The notes under the pieces were generated by a model that saw only the letters and a list, made by a program, of their open reading frames with translations, did no database searches and was not told where the DNA came from. From Eubacterium sp. AB3007 (lineage in GTDB: Bacteria > Bacillota > Clostridia > Peptostreptococcales > Anaerovoracaceae): a DNA stretch of 64,000 nucleotides. Where the stretch lies: contig NZ_JIAD01000001.1 of the NCBI RefSeq assembly GCF_000688015.1, forward strand, positions 2,170,001 to 2,234,000. Direction: 5' to 3'. Made by a program: the position numbers and the translations under genes. Shown here in pieces: positions 16,684-24,778 of the stretch. How positions within the stretch are numbered: position 1 is the stretch's first letter; each line of letters begins with the position of its first letter.

Positions 16684-17774
16684 TGCTACGGATCTCATTG
16701 CTAAGTAAGAATGTGTTGACGCTTGATGGGACCGTCATCGATGAAAAAGTCAGCGACAAGGCCATCGCGTTGATTGCGATTCTAGTCCTGCGAGAAGATC
16801 AACGGATGTCCCGAAGGGCTCTGATCGATATTCTGTGGCCGGAGAGCAGCGACTCTGCCGGAAAGAACAATCTACGATTCAATCTGTGGCAGCTGCGGAA
16901 GGCATTGGGGGAGGAAGAGGGGGCTTCGCTGATCGGGACAGACAGGGATTCCTGTTTCATCAATCCAGCATATGAGTACACCTGCGATATCTGTGAGATC
17001 TTGCAGGAGGACGTAGAGGCGTCTTCTGATCTGGAGCGGCTGAAGTATCTGCTTTCGCTGTTTCAGCAGGAGTACCTTTCGGATCGGTATTTCCACGGAT
17101 GTGTGGAGCTGAATGAAGATATGATCATGCGTCGGTACAGCCTCGATCACTGTCAGCGCAATATTTATAAGAGGTATACGGATCTGTGTTTTGCACAAAA
17201 ACGGTACTGCGAATGCCGGGATGCCCTGTTAGCGTACATGAGACTGGATCCTTACGACGAGGAGAAGCTTGCGCAGCTTCTTCGGGTTTTGATGCGTCTG
17301 GATGAGAAGAGGGAAGCATGGAACCAGTATCAGATGTTTCATACTCGCATGGTGGCGGATTTAGGGGAAGAGCCTTTGCCGGAGACGAGAGCGATCCTGA
17401 AGGGATTTCGGACCCCGATAGAGCAGCAGAAGGCGCTGGAGCTGCCCTTTCGGTGTATCCCACATCTGGAATTCTACTGGGTTACCAGTATCCTCCAAGC
17501 AATGATCAGCCGGGAGGTGGCGATCGATCATTTCCTGAAGGAAGAGGAACAGAGGGACCTGTCGGTGATGCAGTACCGAATGGAAGGCGAAGCGAAGGAG
17601 ATGCCGCCGATGGAACGAGTGGTGGATATCTTTGTCACGCTGATCATCAATCTCAGCAAGACTGGTGTTACGGTCAGCCTGATCAACGAAGTTCCAGAAT
17701 ACATGTCAGAAAGTTGCCGTGCGGTTCTGATGCTGTTGAAGGAACGCTGCGGAGACAGGATTCGGATACGATAA
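16680..17774 (+). CDS. SARP-like transcriptional regulator (winged helix + BTAD)
   Basis: This 364-residue protein has a winged helix-turn-helix DNA-binding domain (about residues 1-95, with LWPESSDSAGKNNLRFNLW) followed by a bacterial transcriptional activator domain of TPR-like helices (about residues 96-245, with QYQMFHTRMVADLGEEPLPE). This is the architecture of SARP/AfsR-type activators. The remaining ~115 residues are a C-terminal extension that I do not recognise and that could sense a ligand. There is no receiver domain. The ATG at 16680 overlaps the preceding stop, so it is translated with the amidohydrolases and probably controls its own operon. A strong terminator follows at 17888. 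Confidence 0.83.
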   Translation: MMLRISLLSKNVLTLDGTVIDEKVSDKAIALIAILVLREDQRMSRRALIDILWPESSDSAGKNNLRFNLWQLRKALGEEEGASLIGTDRDSCFINPAYEYTCDICEILQEDVEASSDLERLKYLLSLFQQEYLSDRYFHGCVELNEDMIMRRYSLDHCQRNIYKRYTDLCFAQKRYCECRDALLAYMRLDPYDEEKLAQLLRVLMRLDEKREAWNQYQMFHTRMVADLGEEPLPETRAILKGFRTPIEQQKALELPFRCIPHLEFYWVTSILQAMISREVAIDHFLKEEEQRDLSVMQYRMEGEAKEMPPMERVVDIFVTLIINLSKTGVTVSLINEVPEYMSESCRAVLMLLKERCGDRIRIR

Positions 17775-18096
17775 GTTTTAGTGATTATTCCAGGAACAGA
17801 TTGCCCATGGTGATGGCCGCCTGGACCTCGTGGGAACAGGTGTTTTCCGAAGGTCTGTCCTATCGGATATGGTTTGTGGATATGTTTGTGGATATTTCGC
17901 ATCATTTGGAGGTGAAATATCCACTTTTTTCGATCATACACAGAAATGTGTTTTTACTCATGCGTTTGGCGCGCATGTCTCTGAGAAAGTGTAGTAAGAA
18001 TAGATGTATACACCAGAGATTTTCAGACATTCTTGTAATATTATGTATAATGGAGTGAATGATGAGCAACCATAAGTTGACTATGAATTGATCGAG
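17775..18096. other. gene-free region upstream of the IS element
   Basis: No gene is supported here. The stretch holds the operon terminator at 17888-17930 and then AT-rich sequence with a TATAAT at 18046-18051. It ends in the 13-bp TGAATTGATCGAG that is repeated on the far side of the insertion element. Confidence 0.6.
17888..17930 (+). terminator. terminator of the permease-amidohydrolase-regulator operon
   Basis: GTGGATATTTC (17888-17898) pairs perfectly with GAAATATCCAC (17914-17924) around a 15-nt loop, followed by six T residues. A close copy of the stem without a T-run occurs at 19828-19864. Confidence 0.8.
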
Positions 18097-19804
18097 GGTT
18101 GTTTGATACAGTAAGTGCACGTTTGACGATTGTAAACGCAACTAATTTCTCACTAGTATAAATCAGGAAGTTGTGAATGCACTTCTCCAACGAATTGTGG
18201 CAGATTGAAGAAGTAAGTTGACGTATGAAGTTGTAATCGCGCTGGAAATCATGTAAAATTCAAGTATGAAGGCACACTAAAACCCGGGTATGAAGAATGC
18301 CCGTTTTCAGAAGTTGAAATTGCACCTTGCGAAAAGGTGTGGTCCTGTCTTCATTTTCCGGACTACTTAATGAGTTCGGGCTTAAGGTTTATGGAATCGG
18401 CGGCGATCTGCTTCATGGATAGAATGCTGGGAACACTCTTTCCATAGATTGAGGTGAATACCTCAAGCGGTGACCGCCCGTTCCATTTTTTGCGCGGATA
18501 TGAGTTGATATGGTTCATCATCAGGATGACCTTTTCCTGCGATAAATCATCCATCGACTTGCCCTTTGGGATGATATACCGAATAAACTGGTGATTCCGT
18601 TCACAGTGCGCCTTCTGATTGCTGTTTTGCGGATCACAATAAAACACATGGCAGAGTTGTTCTCCGGTTTCAGGATCAAGTTCGATTTTCGTGGGATCGG
18701 TGAATTCGCTGCCTCGATCGACCAGAATAACCTGAAACAGTTCCTTGAAGAGTTCTTTTCCCAGAATCTCTCTGAGTGAAGCAAACACAGAGGAAACAGT
18801 GGCCGCATTGTTCTGTTCCCGCAGGAAGGCCATCTGCAGATCGCAGTTGGTAAACATGAGGGTGAGAAGAACCTTGCCGCCCTTTCTGCCGATGACAGAA
18901 TCGCCTTCAACCACATTCATATCCGGATGCTGCGCCATAAATGAAAGATAGTCATCATAAGAGCGCCCCTGATGGCAGGCTTTGTCCACGCGGAGCACCG
19001 GACCGCTTTTCCGGCGGTATGATCTACGTACCTTACGGGCGAGATCCAGATTCTTTGCACCAAGAAGGCCGTTTTCAATGTAATCATAGGCTGTCCGTGC
19101 CGTGATGGGGAGTTCATCGCGATGGTTTTGAAACACGACATTGACCGATTGTCCCTGCTGGATCAGCGGTGTGACGAGCTCATCCATGGCCTGTAGCTGC
19201 TCTTCCGACAAAGAGATGCCAGTTCTTGATTCTTTCAGCGTCGTCTCATACGCATCCTGTGCTTTGCGGGCATTGTAGATGTATCCGTGGAGCCAACAGC
19301 GCGACATGGATTCGCAGGCATTGCAAACATAGGGGGCTTTCGTAATGCCAGGGCAGATATCTTCCTGGAATCGTTCGCAATGGATGTTACAGTCTCCGCA
19401 TCGAACACGGCAGGAACGCGTACGTTTGTGGCATTCCTGAGAGCAGGTTGTGGGCAGATCGCAGGACTTCCTGTGGATGCAGTGGTTACCGTTTCGTGCC
19501 TTGAACGTACGATTCTTTTTGACTTCACGGCTAATGGTCGTTCGGCTTTTGCTGAGTCGGGTGGCTATCTCACTGAATCTAAATCCGTGAGCCAGGAGTC
19601 GCTCTATGACGATACGGTCTTCCAGTGTCAGGTGTTTGGATGTCTTCTTCATTGTATTAACCTCCTTTTCGGGAAGAAGACAGGACCATATATATCATAG
19701 CACATAGAAAAAACCGCGAGAGGTTGTAAGTGCACCTTCGCGGTTTAGATAGAGTCGAAGTTGTAACTGCACGAAATCCCGTGCAGTAAAGAAATCAATT
19801 GACC
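18097..19804. mobile_element. IS30-family insertion sequence with 13-bp flanking direct repeats
   Basis: A 1708-bp element is bounded by imperfect 25-bp terminal inverted repeats, 18097-18121 and 19780-19804 (17 of 25 positions match; both begin GGT, share TTGAT and end TGCACG). Immediately outside lie perfect 13-bp direct repeats TGAATTGATCGAG at 18084-18096 and 19805-19817. A second, inner inverted repeat TGGTCCTGTCTTC (18340-18352 and 19676-19688) flanks the transposase. A GAAGTTGTAA-like motif recurs near 18169, 18226, 18312, 19720 and 19758 and may bind transposase. The ends are my reading of the sequence, not a database match. Most IS30 elements duplicate only 2-3 bp, so the long direct repeat is notable. 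Confidence 0.7.
18363..19652 (-). CDS. IS30 family transposase
   Basis: This 429-residue transposase has an N-terminal helix-turn-helix (about residues 8-45, with FSEIATRLSKSRTTISREVK), a cysteine-rich stretch (residues 58-118, about sixteen Cys or His) and a C-terminal DDE catalytic domain. The catalytic triad is Asp251 (EGDSVIG), Asp312 (VDRGSEF) and Glu351 (CERNHQFIRYIIPKG), the last being an IS30 signature. The frame is intact, so the element may be active. An AGGAGG ribosome binding site precedes the ATG on the minus strand. It is transcribed against the neighbouring operon. The Cys-rich insertion suggests a zinc-binding module between the DNA-binding and catalytic domains. Confidence 0.93.
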   Translation of the reverse strand: MKKTSKHLTLEDRIVIERLLAHGFRFSEIATRLSKSRTTISREVKKNRTFKARNGNHCIHRKSCDLPTTCSQECHKRTRSCRVRCGDCNIHCERFQEDICPGITKAPYVCNACESMSRCWLHGYIYNARKAQDAYETTLKESRTGISLSEEQLQAMDELVTPLIQQGQSVNVVFQNHRDELPITARTAYDYIENGLLGAKNLDLARKVRRSYRRKSGPVLRVDKACHQGRSYDDYLSFMAQHPDMNVVEGDSVIGRKGGKVLLTLMFTNCDLQMAFLREQNNAATVSSVFASLREILGKELFKELFQVILVDRGSEFTDPTKIELDPETGEQLCHVFYCDPQNSNQKAHCERNHQFIRYIIPKGKSMDDLSQEKVILMMNHINSYPRKKWNGRSPLEVFTSIYGKSVPSILSMKQIAADSINLKPELIK

Positions 19805-20103
19805 TGAATTGATCGAGTGGATATCGTGTGGATATTTTGGCTCTGAACAGTTTGAAATATCCACTTGAACAATCTGAAGAGGAAACACAGTATGCAAGAG
19901 GTGAGTATTTATTACGAGCGCCAGATGTCCCCCGCTATAGGCGGCGGCTTCCCTGTCCCCTTATTATCCGGAGGACTTTAGGGGGAGACAGATGCTGAAC
20001 TTGCCAGTCGGCTGGTTATCTTCCACACTGCACTGGCTGCAATCTTAACTTTACACCCCAATCAAGGTAGAATAGGAGAAGATACAAACGAAGGAGAAGC
20101 CCT
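19805..20103. other. spacer between IS element and antiporter gene
   Basis: The hairpin GTGGATATTT (19828-19837)/AAATATCCAC (19855-19864) resembles the terminator at 17888. From 19892 a 29-codon reading frame ends at 19981, but it resembles nothing I know. The GC-rich, fold-prone stretch 19925-20045 precedes a possible CTTAAC-18-TAGAAT promoter (20044-20073). A cation-responsive leader is conceivable but I could not match a known riboswitch. Confidence 0.35.
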
Positions 20104-22233
20104 ATGGAATTGTTTGCACTTATATTGATCATACTGGCTTGCGTCATGTTCACCTCGGTGCTTGATCAGTTGATCCCGCATCTATCCCTTCCGCTGATCC
20201 AGATCGCGGCGGGGCTGATCGTCGCGTTGATCTACCCGTCGCTAGGAGGAGTGAATATCGACTCGGAACTGTTTCTGGTGCTGTTCATCGCGCCGCTCCT
20301 CTACAGGGACTCCAGAGAGGTGAGCCGGGTCACGCTGTGGAACAACAAGTGGTCCATCCTTTCTATAGCCATTCCCCTGGTGATCGCCACCGTGGTGGCG
20401 ACGGGCTTTGTGCTGCACCAGATCATCCCGTCTATTCAATTGGCGGCGGCGTTTGCCTGTGCGGCAGCGTTGGGGCCAACGGACGCGGCGGCAGTTTCGG
20501 CCATGGGATCCACTATCCACCTGAGTGAGCGCCAGTCCATCCTACTGTCCGGAGAGGCGCTGATCAACGACGCCTCTGGCGTGGTGTCCTTCCAGTTCGC
20601 CATTGCAGCGGCACTGACGGGCGCGTTTTCGGCGAAGGAGGCGACGGCTTCTTTTGGGGTGCTGTTCTTCGGTGGGATCGCCCTGGGCATGGCGGTGGGC
20701 TATGTGCTAAAGCACGGAATGAATCGCCTGCGCGGCATCGGTCTCGTCAACACGACCACCCATGTGCTCTATGAGGTGCTCACACCTTTCCTGCTCTTCC
20801 TGTTTGCGGAGGAACTGCACGTCAGTGGTATTCTGGCGGTGGTGGCAACGGGACTGATGATGCAGGAGATAGAAGGGAATATCAAGTCACCGGAGAGAGC
20901 TCGGCAGCAGATGGTATCCAACAGCTTCTGGGAGGTGATCATCTACCTGATCAACGGCTTCCTGTTCGTGATGCTGGGCATGCAACTGCCGAAGGTGATG
21001 GAGACGAGACTGATCGAGAACCTCTCAGCGCAGACTGTGATCGGAACAGTGATTGCGGTGACGAGCGTCATCATCGCTGTCCGATTCCTTTGGGTCGGCG
21101 CAACGGAACTGATGACCAGAGATCGCATCACCGGCGAACGAGGGATCGCCCATGTGGGGAGCACGCTCAGGCAGGCGTTGGTCACGACACTGGCCGGGCC
21201 AAAGGGCGCAGTGACACTGTCTATCATCCTGACCCTGCCGGTGACCATGAACGACGGGTCCCCGCTGCCCATGAGGAGCCAGATCATCTTTATTACCTCC
21301 GGTGTGATCCTTTGCACATTGCTACTGGCGAATTTCCTGCTCCCGATGATCTCTCCAAAAGAAGAAAGAAAAGAGGATGAGGTTGCCCTCTCGCAGGCGC
21401 GCATTCTGGTGTTGGAGAAGACGGTGAAGGAAATGCGAGACTTGCTTGACACCTATGCGGACGAGGACTTCACACCGGCCTTCCGGCTGACGCTCATGAG
21501 GTATCGCGTGAGATTGATGCGGGAGCGGCTGTCCATGGAGTCTTGTGGCCGGCAGCTTGGTGACATGATCATGAAGGTCCTGGATGTACAGCAGGCCAGA
21601 GCAGACGAGATTCAGAGGGAGGCCACGCACATCCCCGAGAGTCAGCGTCTGGACTACTATTCCATCCTGCCTGCGATCCGCCGGTCCATCGGCTATTTTG
21701 CCGGGGCGGAGAACGTGGGCGCGCGTTTTGAGACCAGCAAGGGAAGGCTCATGCTGAAACTGCTGGGCTGGAAGCGGCGGGTGATGGACTATGATGATGA
21801 GAAGAAGGCGCGGGTTTACTTCGATACGGTGGTGTTTGCGCTCGACCTGGAGTATACGGCGATCCGCTATCTGCAAGGGATCTGCCGGGAGGAGGATCCG
21901 GAGAGAGCGAGATTGGCAGGCGTTCTTCTGGAGGAGCACAAAGCCGCGCTTCAGTCCCTGTGGGGCCGCATCAACTATGGCCAGGAAGTGAAACTGGAAG
22001 AGGTGGATGTGTTTGTCCACACGATGGGACAAAGCCTTCCGGAGGGGATGCTGAACCGGACCATGGAACAGTTCCGTAAGGCGTTCGCCTTCAACAACGA
22101 GGCGGATGCCAACGCTATGCAGATCGAGATGGAGAAGATCCGGGAATGCCGCAGAGATGGAAGCATCACGGAGGAGCAGTCTTGGAGACTGCGGGAGGAG
22201 GTCTACCTGATGCAGACCGCACTGTTGGAGTAG
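20104..22233 (+). CDS. Na+/H+ antiporter of the CPA1 (NhaP/NhaK-like) family
   Basis: This 709-residue protein exchanges Na+ (or K+) for H+ across the membrane. About twelve helices fill residues 1-420. They include GPTDAAAVSA and EALINDASGVVSF, the CPA1 motif whose Asn-Asp pair binds the cation. A cytoplasmic tail of ~280 residues follows, rich in charged helices, as in long NhaK/NhaG-type antiporters, and it probably senses pH or a ligand. The ATG at 20104 follows AAGGAG with good spacing. The gene looks monocistronic, since a TTGACA promoter for the next gene lies directly downstream. The transported ion cannot be settled from sequence. Confidence 0.9.
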   Translation: MELFALILIILACVMFTSVLDQLIPHLSLPLIQIAAGLIVALIYPSLGGVNIDSELFLVLFIAPLLYRDSREVSRVTLWNNKWSILSIAIPLVIATVVATGFVLHQIIPSIQLAAAFACAAALGPTDAAAVSAMGSTIHLSERQSILLSGEALINDASGVVSFQFAIAAALTGAFSAKEATASFGVLFFGGIALGMAVGYVLKHGMNRLRGIGLVNTTTHVLYEVLTPFLLFLFAEELHVSGILAVVATGLMMQEIEGNIKSPERARQQMVSNSFWEVIIYLINGFLFVMLGMQLPKVMETRLIENLSAQTVIGTVIAVTSVIIAVRFLWVGATELMTRDRITGERGIAHVGSTLRQALVTTLAGPKGAVTLSIILTLPVTMNDGSPLPMRSQIIFITSGVILCTLLLANFLLPMISPKEERKEDEVALSQARILVLEKTVKEMRDLLDTYADEDFTPAFRLTLMRYRVRLMRERLSMESCGRQLGDMIMKVLDVQQARADEIQREATHIPESQRLDYYSILPAIRRSIGYFAGAENVGARFETSKGRLMLKLLGWKRRVMDYDDEKKARVYFDTVVFALDLEYTAIRYLQGICREEDPERARLAGVLLEEHKAALQSLWGRINYGQEVKLEEVDVFVHTMGQSLPEGMLNRTMEQFRKAFAFNNEADANAMQIEMEKIRECRRDGSITEEQSWRLREEVYLMQTALLE

Positions 22234-22250
22234 GGCGCGCGAACTGGGAA

Positions 22251-22298
22251 TTGACATCAAAAGGATGCTGTATTATCATTTAAACGGGTGTCACCCGT
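22251..22298 (+). promoter_or_regulatory. promoter with overlapping palindromic operator for the L,D-transpeptidase gene
   Basis: A consensus TTGACA (22251-22256), a 17-bp spacer and TATCAT (22274-22279). The 15-bp perfect palindrome ACGGGTGTCACCCGT (22284-22298) covers the expected transcription start, a position typical for a repressor operator. The GTG start at 22339 follows GAGGAG. Confidence 0.6.
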
Positions 22299-22338
22299 AC
22301 GAAATTGATAGTTAATTGAGAAAGAGGAGAATGGTTTA

Positions 22339-23535
22339 GTGAAGAGAGTATTGATCTTACTGGCAGTGATGATCATGGCTGCATCCATGACGATAGCTGT
22401 CTGGGCAGAGACTTCGCCTGAGGAGGGCGCAAACATCCCTGCGGAAGGAACATACGAGAACGAGGAAGAACCCGATGTCATACCGGATGGTTGGAGCGAG
22501 GACAAGGGGCAGTATTACGTATCCGGACAGCCGGTGACCGGTTTTTTCCAGGTGGACGGTGAGCTGTACTTCGCGGACGAAAACGGGAATGTGCTGAAGG
22601 GGAACCGGATCCTTGGTGTCAACAAGCACAAGTACATTCTGAAGAATGGAACGATTGTGACATCTCCCGGACTAATACGCTTTGAAGGAGATAGCTACTA
22701 TATTTCCGATTCGGCAGGCACGATCCGGACAACAGCCGGATTCCTCAGTGCCAAAGGGAAGAGATACTATGTCCAGTCAGGTGGCTATATCGTGACCAAC
22801 CGTCTGTTTGCGGTCAATGGGAAAACATATCTCGCTTCCGGGAATGGAGCGCTGCGTTCCGGGCTCCTTCGGTGGAACAGGAAATACTACTTTTTCTATA
22901 AAGATTTCACGCTGAAGAAGACCGCCGGTTTTGTGAATGCGAATGGATATAAGTATTTCAACAGGAAGAACGGAGGGATAGCCACAGGAACCTTCGTAAA
23001 ATGGAATAAGAAATACTACTACGCCGGATCGAATGGAGCGATTCTGAAACACACATTCAAATACAAGAAGAGAAAGGTCCATCCGAACAAGAAGACTGGG
23101 GCAATCTCAAAAACAGCATACATGATCGCGATCGGGAAATACAAGAAGAGTCCCTATCCCTACGATAGCTACGTGCTGATCGATATTTCCAGTCAAAAAT
23201 TATCGTATTACAAGCACGGGAAGAAGAAACTGAAATGCAGGGTCGTTACCGGAAATGTATCAGCGGGCCACAGTACCCCCAGAGGGAAGTTCCGCGTCAG
23301 GAGAAAGGCCAGGGGAGTCACACTGAAGGGGCCCGGATATTCCTCTTATGTTGAGTACTGGATGCCTTTTATCGGCAACTCCTATGGCATGCATGACGCG
23401 TCCTGGCGTAGCAGCTTTGGAGGATCGATCTACAAGGGCAATGGCTCCCACGGATGTGTCAACATGCCGCGTTGGGCCGCCAAGAAATTATACGGCAAGG
23501 TCCGTGTGGGAACCATCGTCGTGATCAGGAAATAA
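22339..23535 (+). CDS. L,D-transpeptidase with choline-binding-like cell-wall repeats
   Basis: This 398-residue secreted enzyme is expected to form 3-3 cross-links in peptidoglycan. It has a signal peptide cleaved near residue 23 (VWAET). Residues ~45-255 hold about nine copies of a ~20-residue aromatic repeat of the cell-wall-binding type (for example GKRYYVQSGGYIVTN). The YkuD catalytic domain (about residues 275-398) carries His352 and the nucleophile Cys373 in SHGCVNMP. The start is GTG at 22339, supported by GAGGAG nine bases upstream. A TTGACA-17-TATCAT promoter with a palindromic operator precedes it. A strong terminator follows, shared with the convergent bile salt hydrolase gene. Confidence 0.92.
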   Translation: MKRVLILLAVMIMAASMTIAVWAETSPEEGANIPAEGTYENEEEPDVIPDGWSEDKGQYYVSGQPVTGFFQVDGELYFADENGNVLKGNRILGVNKHKYILKNGTIVTSPGLIRFEGDSYYISDSAGTIRTTAGFLSAKGKRYYVQSGGYIVTNRLFAVNGKTYLASGNGALRSGLLRWNRKYYFFYKDFTLKKTAGFVNANGYKYFNRKNGGIATGTFVKWNKKYYYAGSNGAILKHTFKYKKRKVHPNKKTGAISKTAYMIAIGKYKKSPYPYDSYVLIDISSQKLSYYKHGKKKLKCRVVTGNVSAGHSTPRGKFRVRRKARGVTLKGPGYSSYVEYWMPFIGNSYGMHDASWRSSFGGSIYKGNGSHGCVNMPRWAAKKLYGKVRVGTIVVIRK

Positions 23536-23540
23536 ACAAG

Positions 23541-23578
23541 ACGGTTGCACAGGCGTCGGGGACGCCGGGTGCAACCGT
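23541..23578. terminator. bidirectional terminator between convergent genes
   Basis: ACGGTTGCAC (23541-23550) pairs perfectly with GTGCAACCGT (23569-23578). Inside it GGCGTC (23552-23557) pairs with GACGCC (23561-23566). A T-rich tail follows, and an A-rich stretch precedes it for the minus strand. Confidence 0.8.
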
Positions 23579-23589
23579 TTTACTTTTGA

Positions 23590-24564
23590 TTAATTCTGCT
23601 CGTTGAACTGCTCCCTGGTGATGAGCGGGTAGCGGGCCAGTGTGCTTCCATCCAGATCTTCCTTGTGCATATCGACCTTGGAGATCTGATGATTGTCGTA
23701 GCAGTTGTAGTACTGCACTCCTGTCCGGGTGTTATAACAGGAGGTATAGATGGTGATCTCGTATTTGTCCTCACCAAGATCACAGAGGCCGCGCTGCTGT
23801 GCGACGGACTCGAGGATATGGAAGAACTGGCTGACACTGGACATTTCGTCCTCCGGTGAAAGGGAATTCAGCTTTGTGAAGGCGACTCTGGCAAATCGAG
23901 ATTGTGAAGAGAGATCGCCAGGCAATCCCATTCCGCCCATGCCCCGGCTGTAGGCATCGAGATCGAGCATGCTGCCGAAGGTGTTTGCCGGTGTTGCCGT
24001 CTGCAGGTGCCTGTAATTGTTCAGGCTGAAAAGCTGCTTATCAAAGGGCGGGTTGTTGGTCATCACGCCTACGGGATTGTCATAGACTTTCAGACCTTCC
24101 CGGACAGACTCTACTGTGATCACTTCCTCCTTGTCTGCAATAATCCAATGCAGCGGCGACAGAGGCAATTGTTCGCTGAAGGGGATATTCACCAGATTGA
24201 TCCGGTCCAGGAGAATGCGCGCATCTCGGACGCTTTCGCATTGGCCGAGGATCCAGGGGATGAACTCAAACGGAGTCACGTTGTCTTTGCCCATTGCTTC
24301 CTCAGGATAAAAGGCGTTCCCTTCAAAATTCAACCCTGCCATTCCCAGGCCCTTCTCATTCACTGCCTCGTAGTAAAGGGGATAGTCCCCGGCAACAAAG
24401 GCAGTGCCGATCATTGCGTGGTGGGATTCCATCACGCCCTTTCTTCTGAAGGGGAATACGTAGTTCCTCGGTGTGACTACGACCTCTTCTCCGTACGAGA
24501 ATTCGTAATCAAATGTTCTTCCAAAATAGAAATCATGGGTTTTATAGGTTGCTGCTGTACACAT
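23590..24564 (-). CDS. bsh: choloylglycine hydrolase family enzyme, probable bile salt hydrolase
   Basis: This 324-residue Ntn hydrolase is predicted to cleave the amide bond of glycine- or taurine-conjugated bile acids. The nucleophile Cys2 directly follows Met1. The other known active-site positions are present as Arg16, Asp19, Asn79 (AGLNF), Asn170/171 (MTNNP) and Arg223 (SSQSRF). Asn79 rather than Tyr at that position favours bile salt hydrolase over penicillin V acylase. There is no signal peptide, as is usual for cytoplasmic BSH. AGAGGCG precedes the ATG. The gene stands alone, divergent from the response regulator. Activity on other N-acyl amides cannot be excluded. Confidence 0.88.
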   Translation of the reverse strand: MCTAATYKTHDFYFGRTFDYEFSYGEEVVVTPRNYVFPFRRKGVMESHHAMIGTAFVAGDYPLYYEAVNEKGLGMAGLNFEGNAFYPEEAMGKDNVTPFEFIPWILGQCESVRDARILLDRINLVNIPFSEQLPLSPLHWIIADKEEVITVESVREGLKVYDNPVGVMTNNPPFDKQLFSLNNYRHLQTATPANTFGSMLDLDAYSRGMGGMGLPGDLSSQSRFARVAFTKLNSLSPEDEMSSVSQFFHILESVAQQRGLCDLGEDKYEITIYTSCYNTRTGVQYYNCYDNHQISKVDMHKEDLDGSTLARYPLITREQFNEQN

Positions 24565-24652
24565 ATTGATCGCCTCTTTATTACAAAGATATTACTATTA
24601 TTATATCGCTGCCGCAGTTTCTTTTCAATCTTTTTGGCTAAAAAAGGCAAAA

Positions 24653-24690
24653 CGTTAGTAGGACGTTAGTAAGAGAAGTGTATCATATAG
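24653..24690 (+). promoter_or_regulatory. direct-repeat operator and promoter of the response regulator gene
   Basis: CGTTAG occurs at 24653-24658 and 24664-24669 (11-bp period), followed after 11 bp by TATCATATAG (24681-24690) as the -10 region. A third CGTTAG lies at 24708-24713. The same arrangement with identical spacing stands before the pilus operon at 26048. No normal -35 box is present, which fits activator-dependent transcription. Confidence 0.7.
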
Positions 24691-24720
24691 CTAAATGATT
24701 GATAATGCGTTAGAAATACA

Positions 24721-24745
24721 GAAATATCCAGTATCTGGAAATTTC
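24721..24745 (+). repeat. palindrome in the response regulator leader
   Basis: GAAATATCCAG (24721-24731) pairs with CTGGAAATTTC (24735-24745) with one mismatch and a 3-nt spacer. It lies between the -10 region and the ribosome binding site of the gene at 24779. Confidence 0.5.
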
Positions 24746-24778
24746 TGATGGAGATAATCTGACTACAAGGAGAAGTGA

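Noticed and set aside
19892..20103. A sodium- or lithium-responsive riboswitch before the antiporter
   Set aside because: The stretch is GC-rich and fold-prone, but I could not match a known consensus, so it is only described as a spacer.
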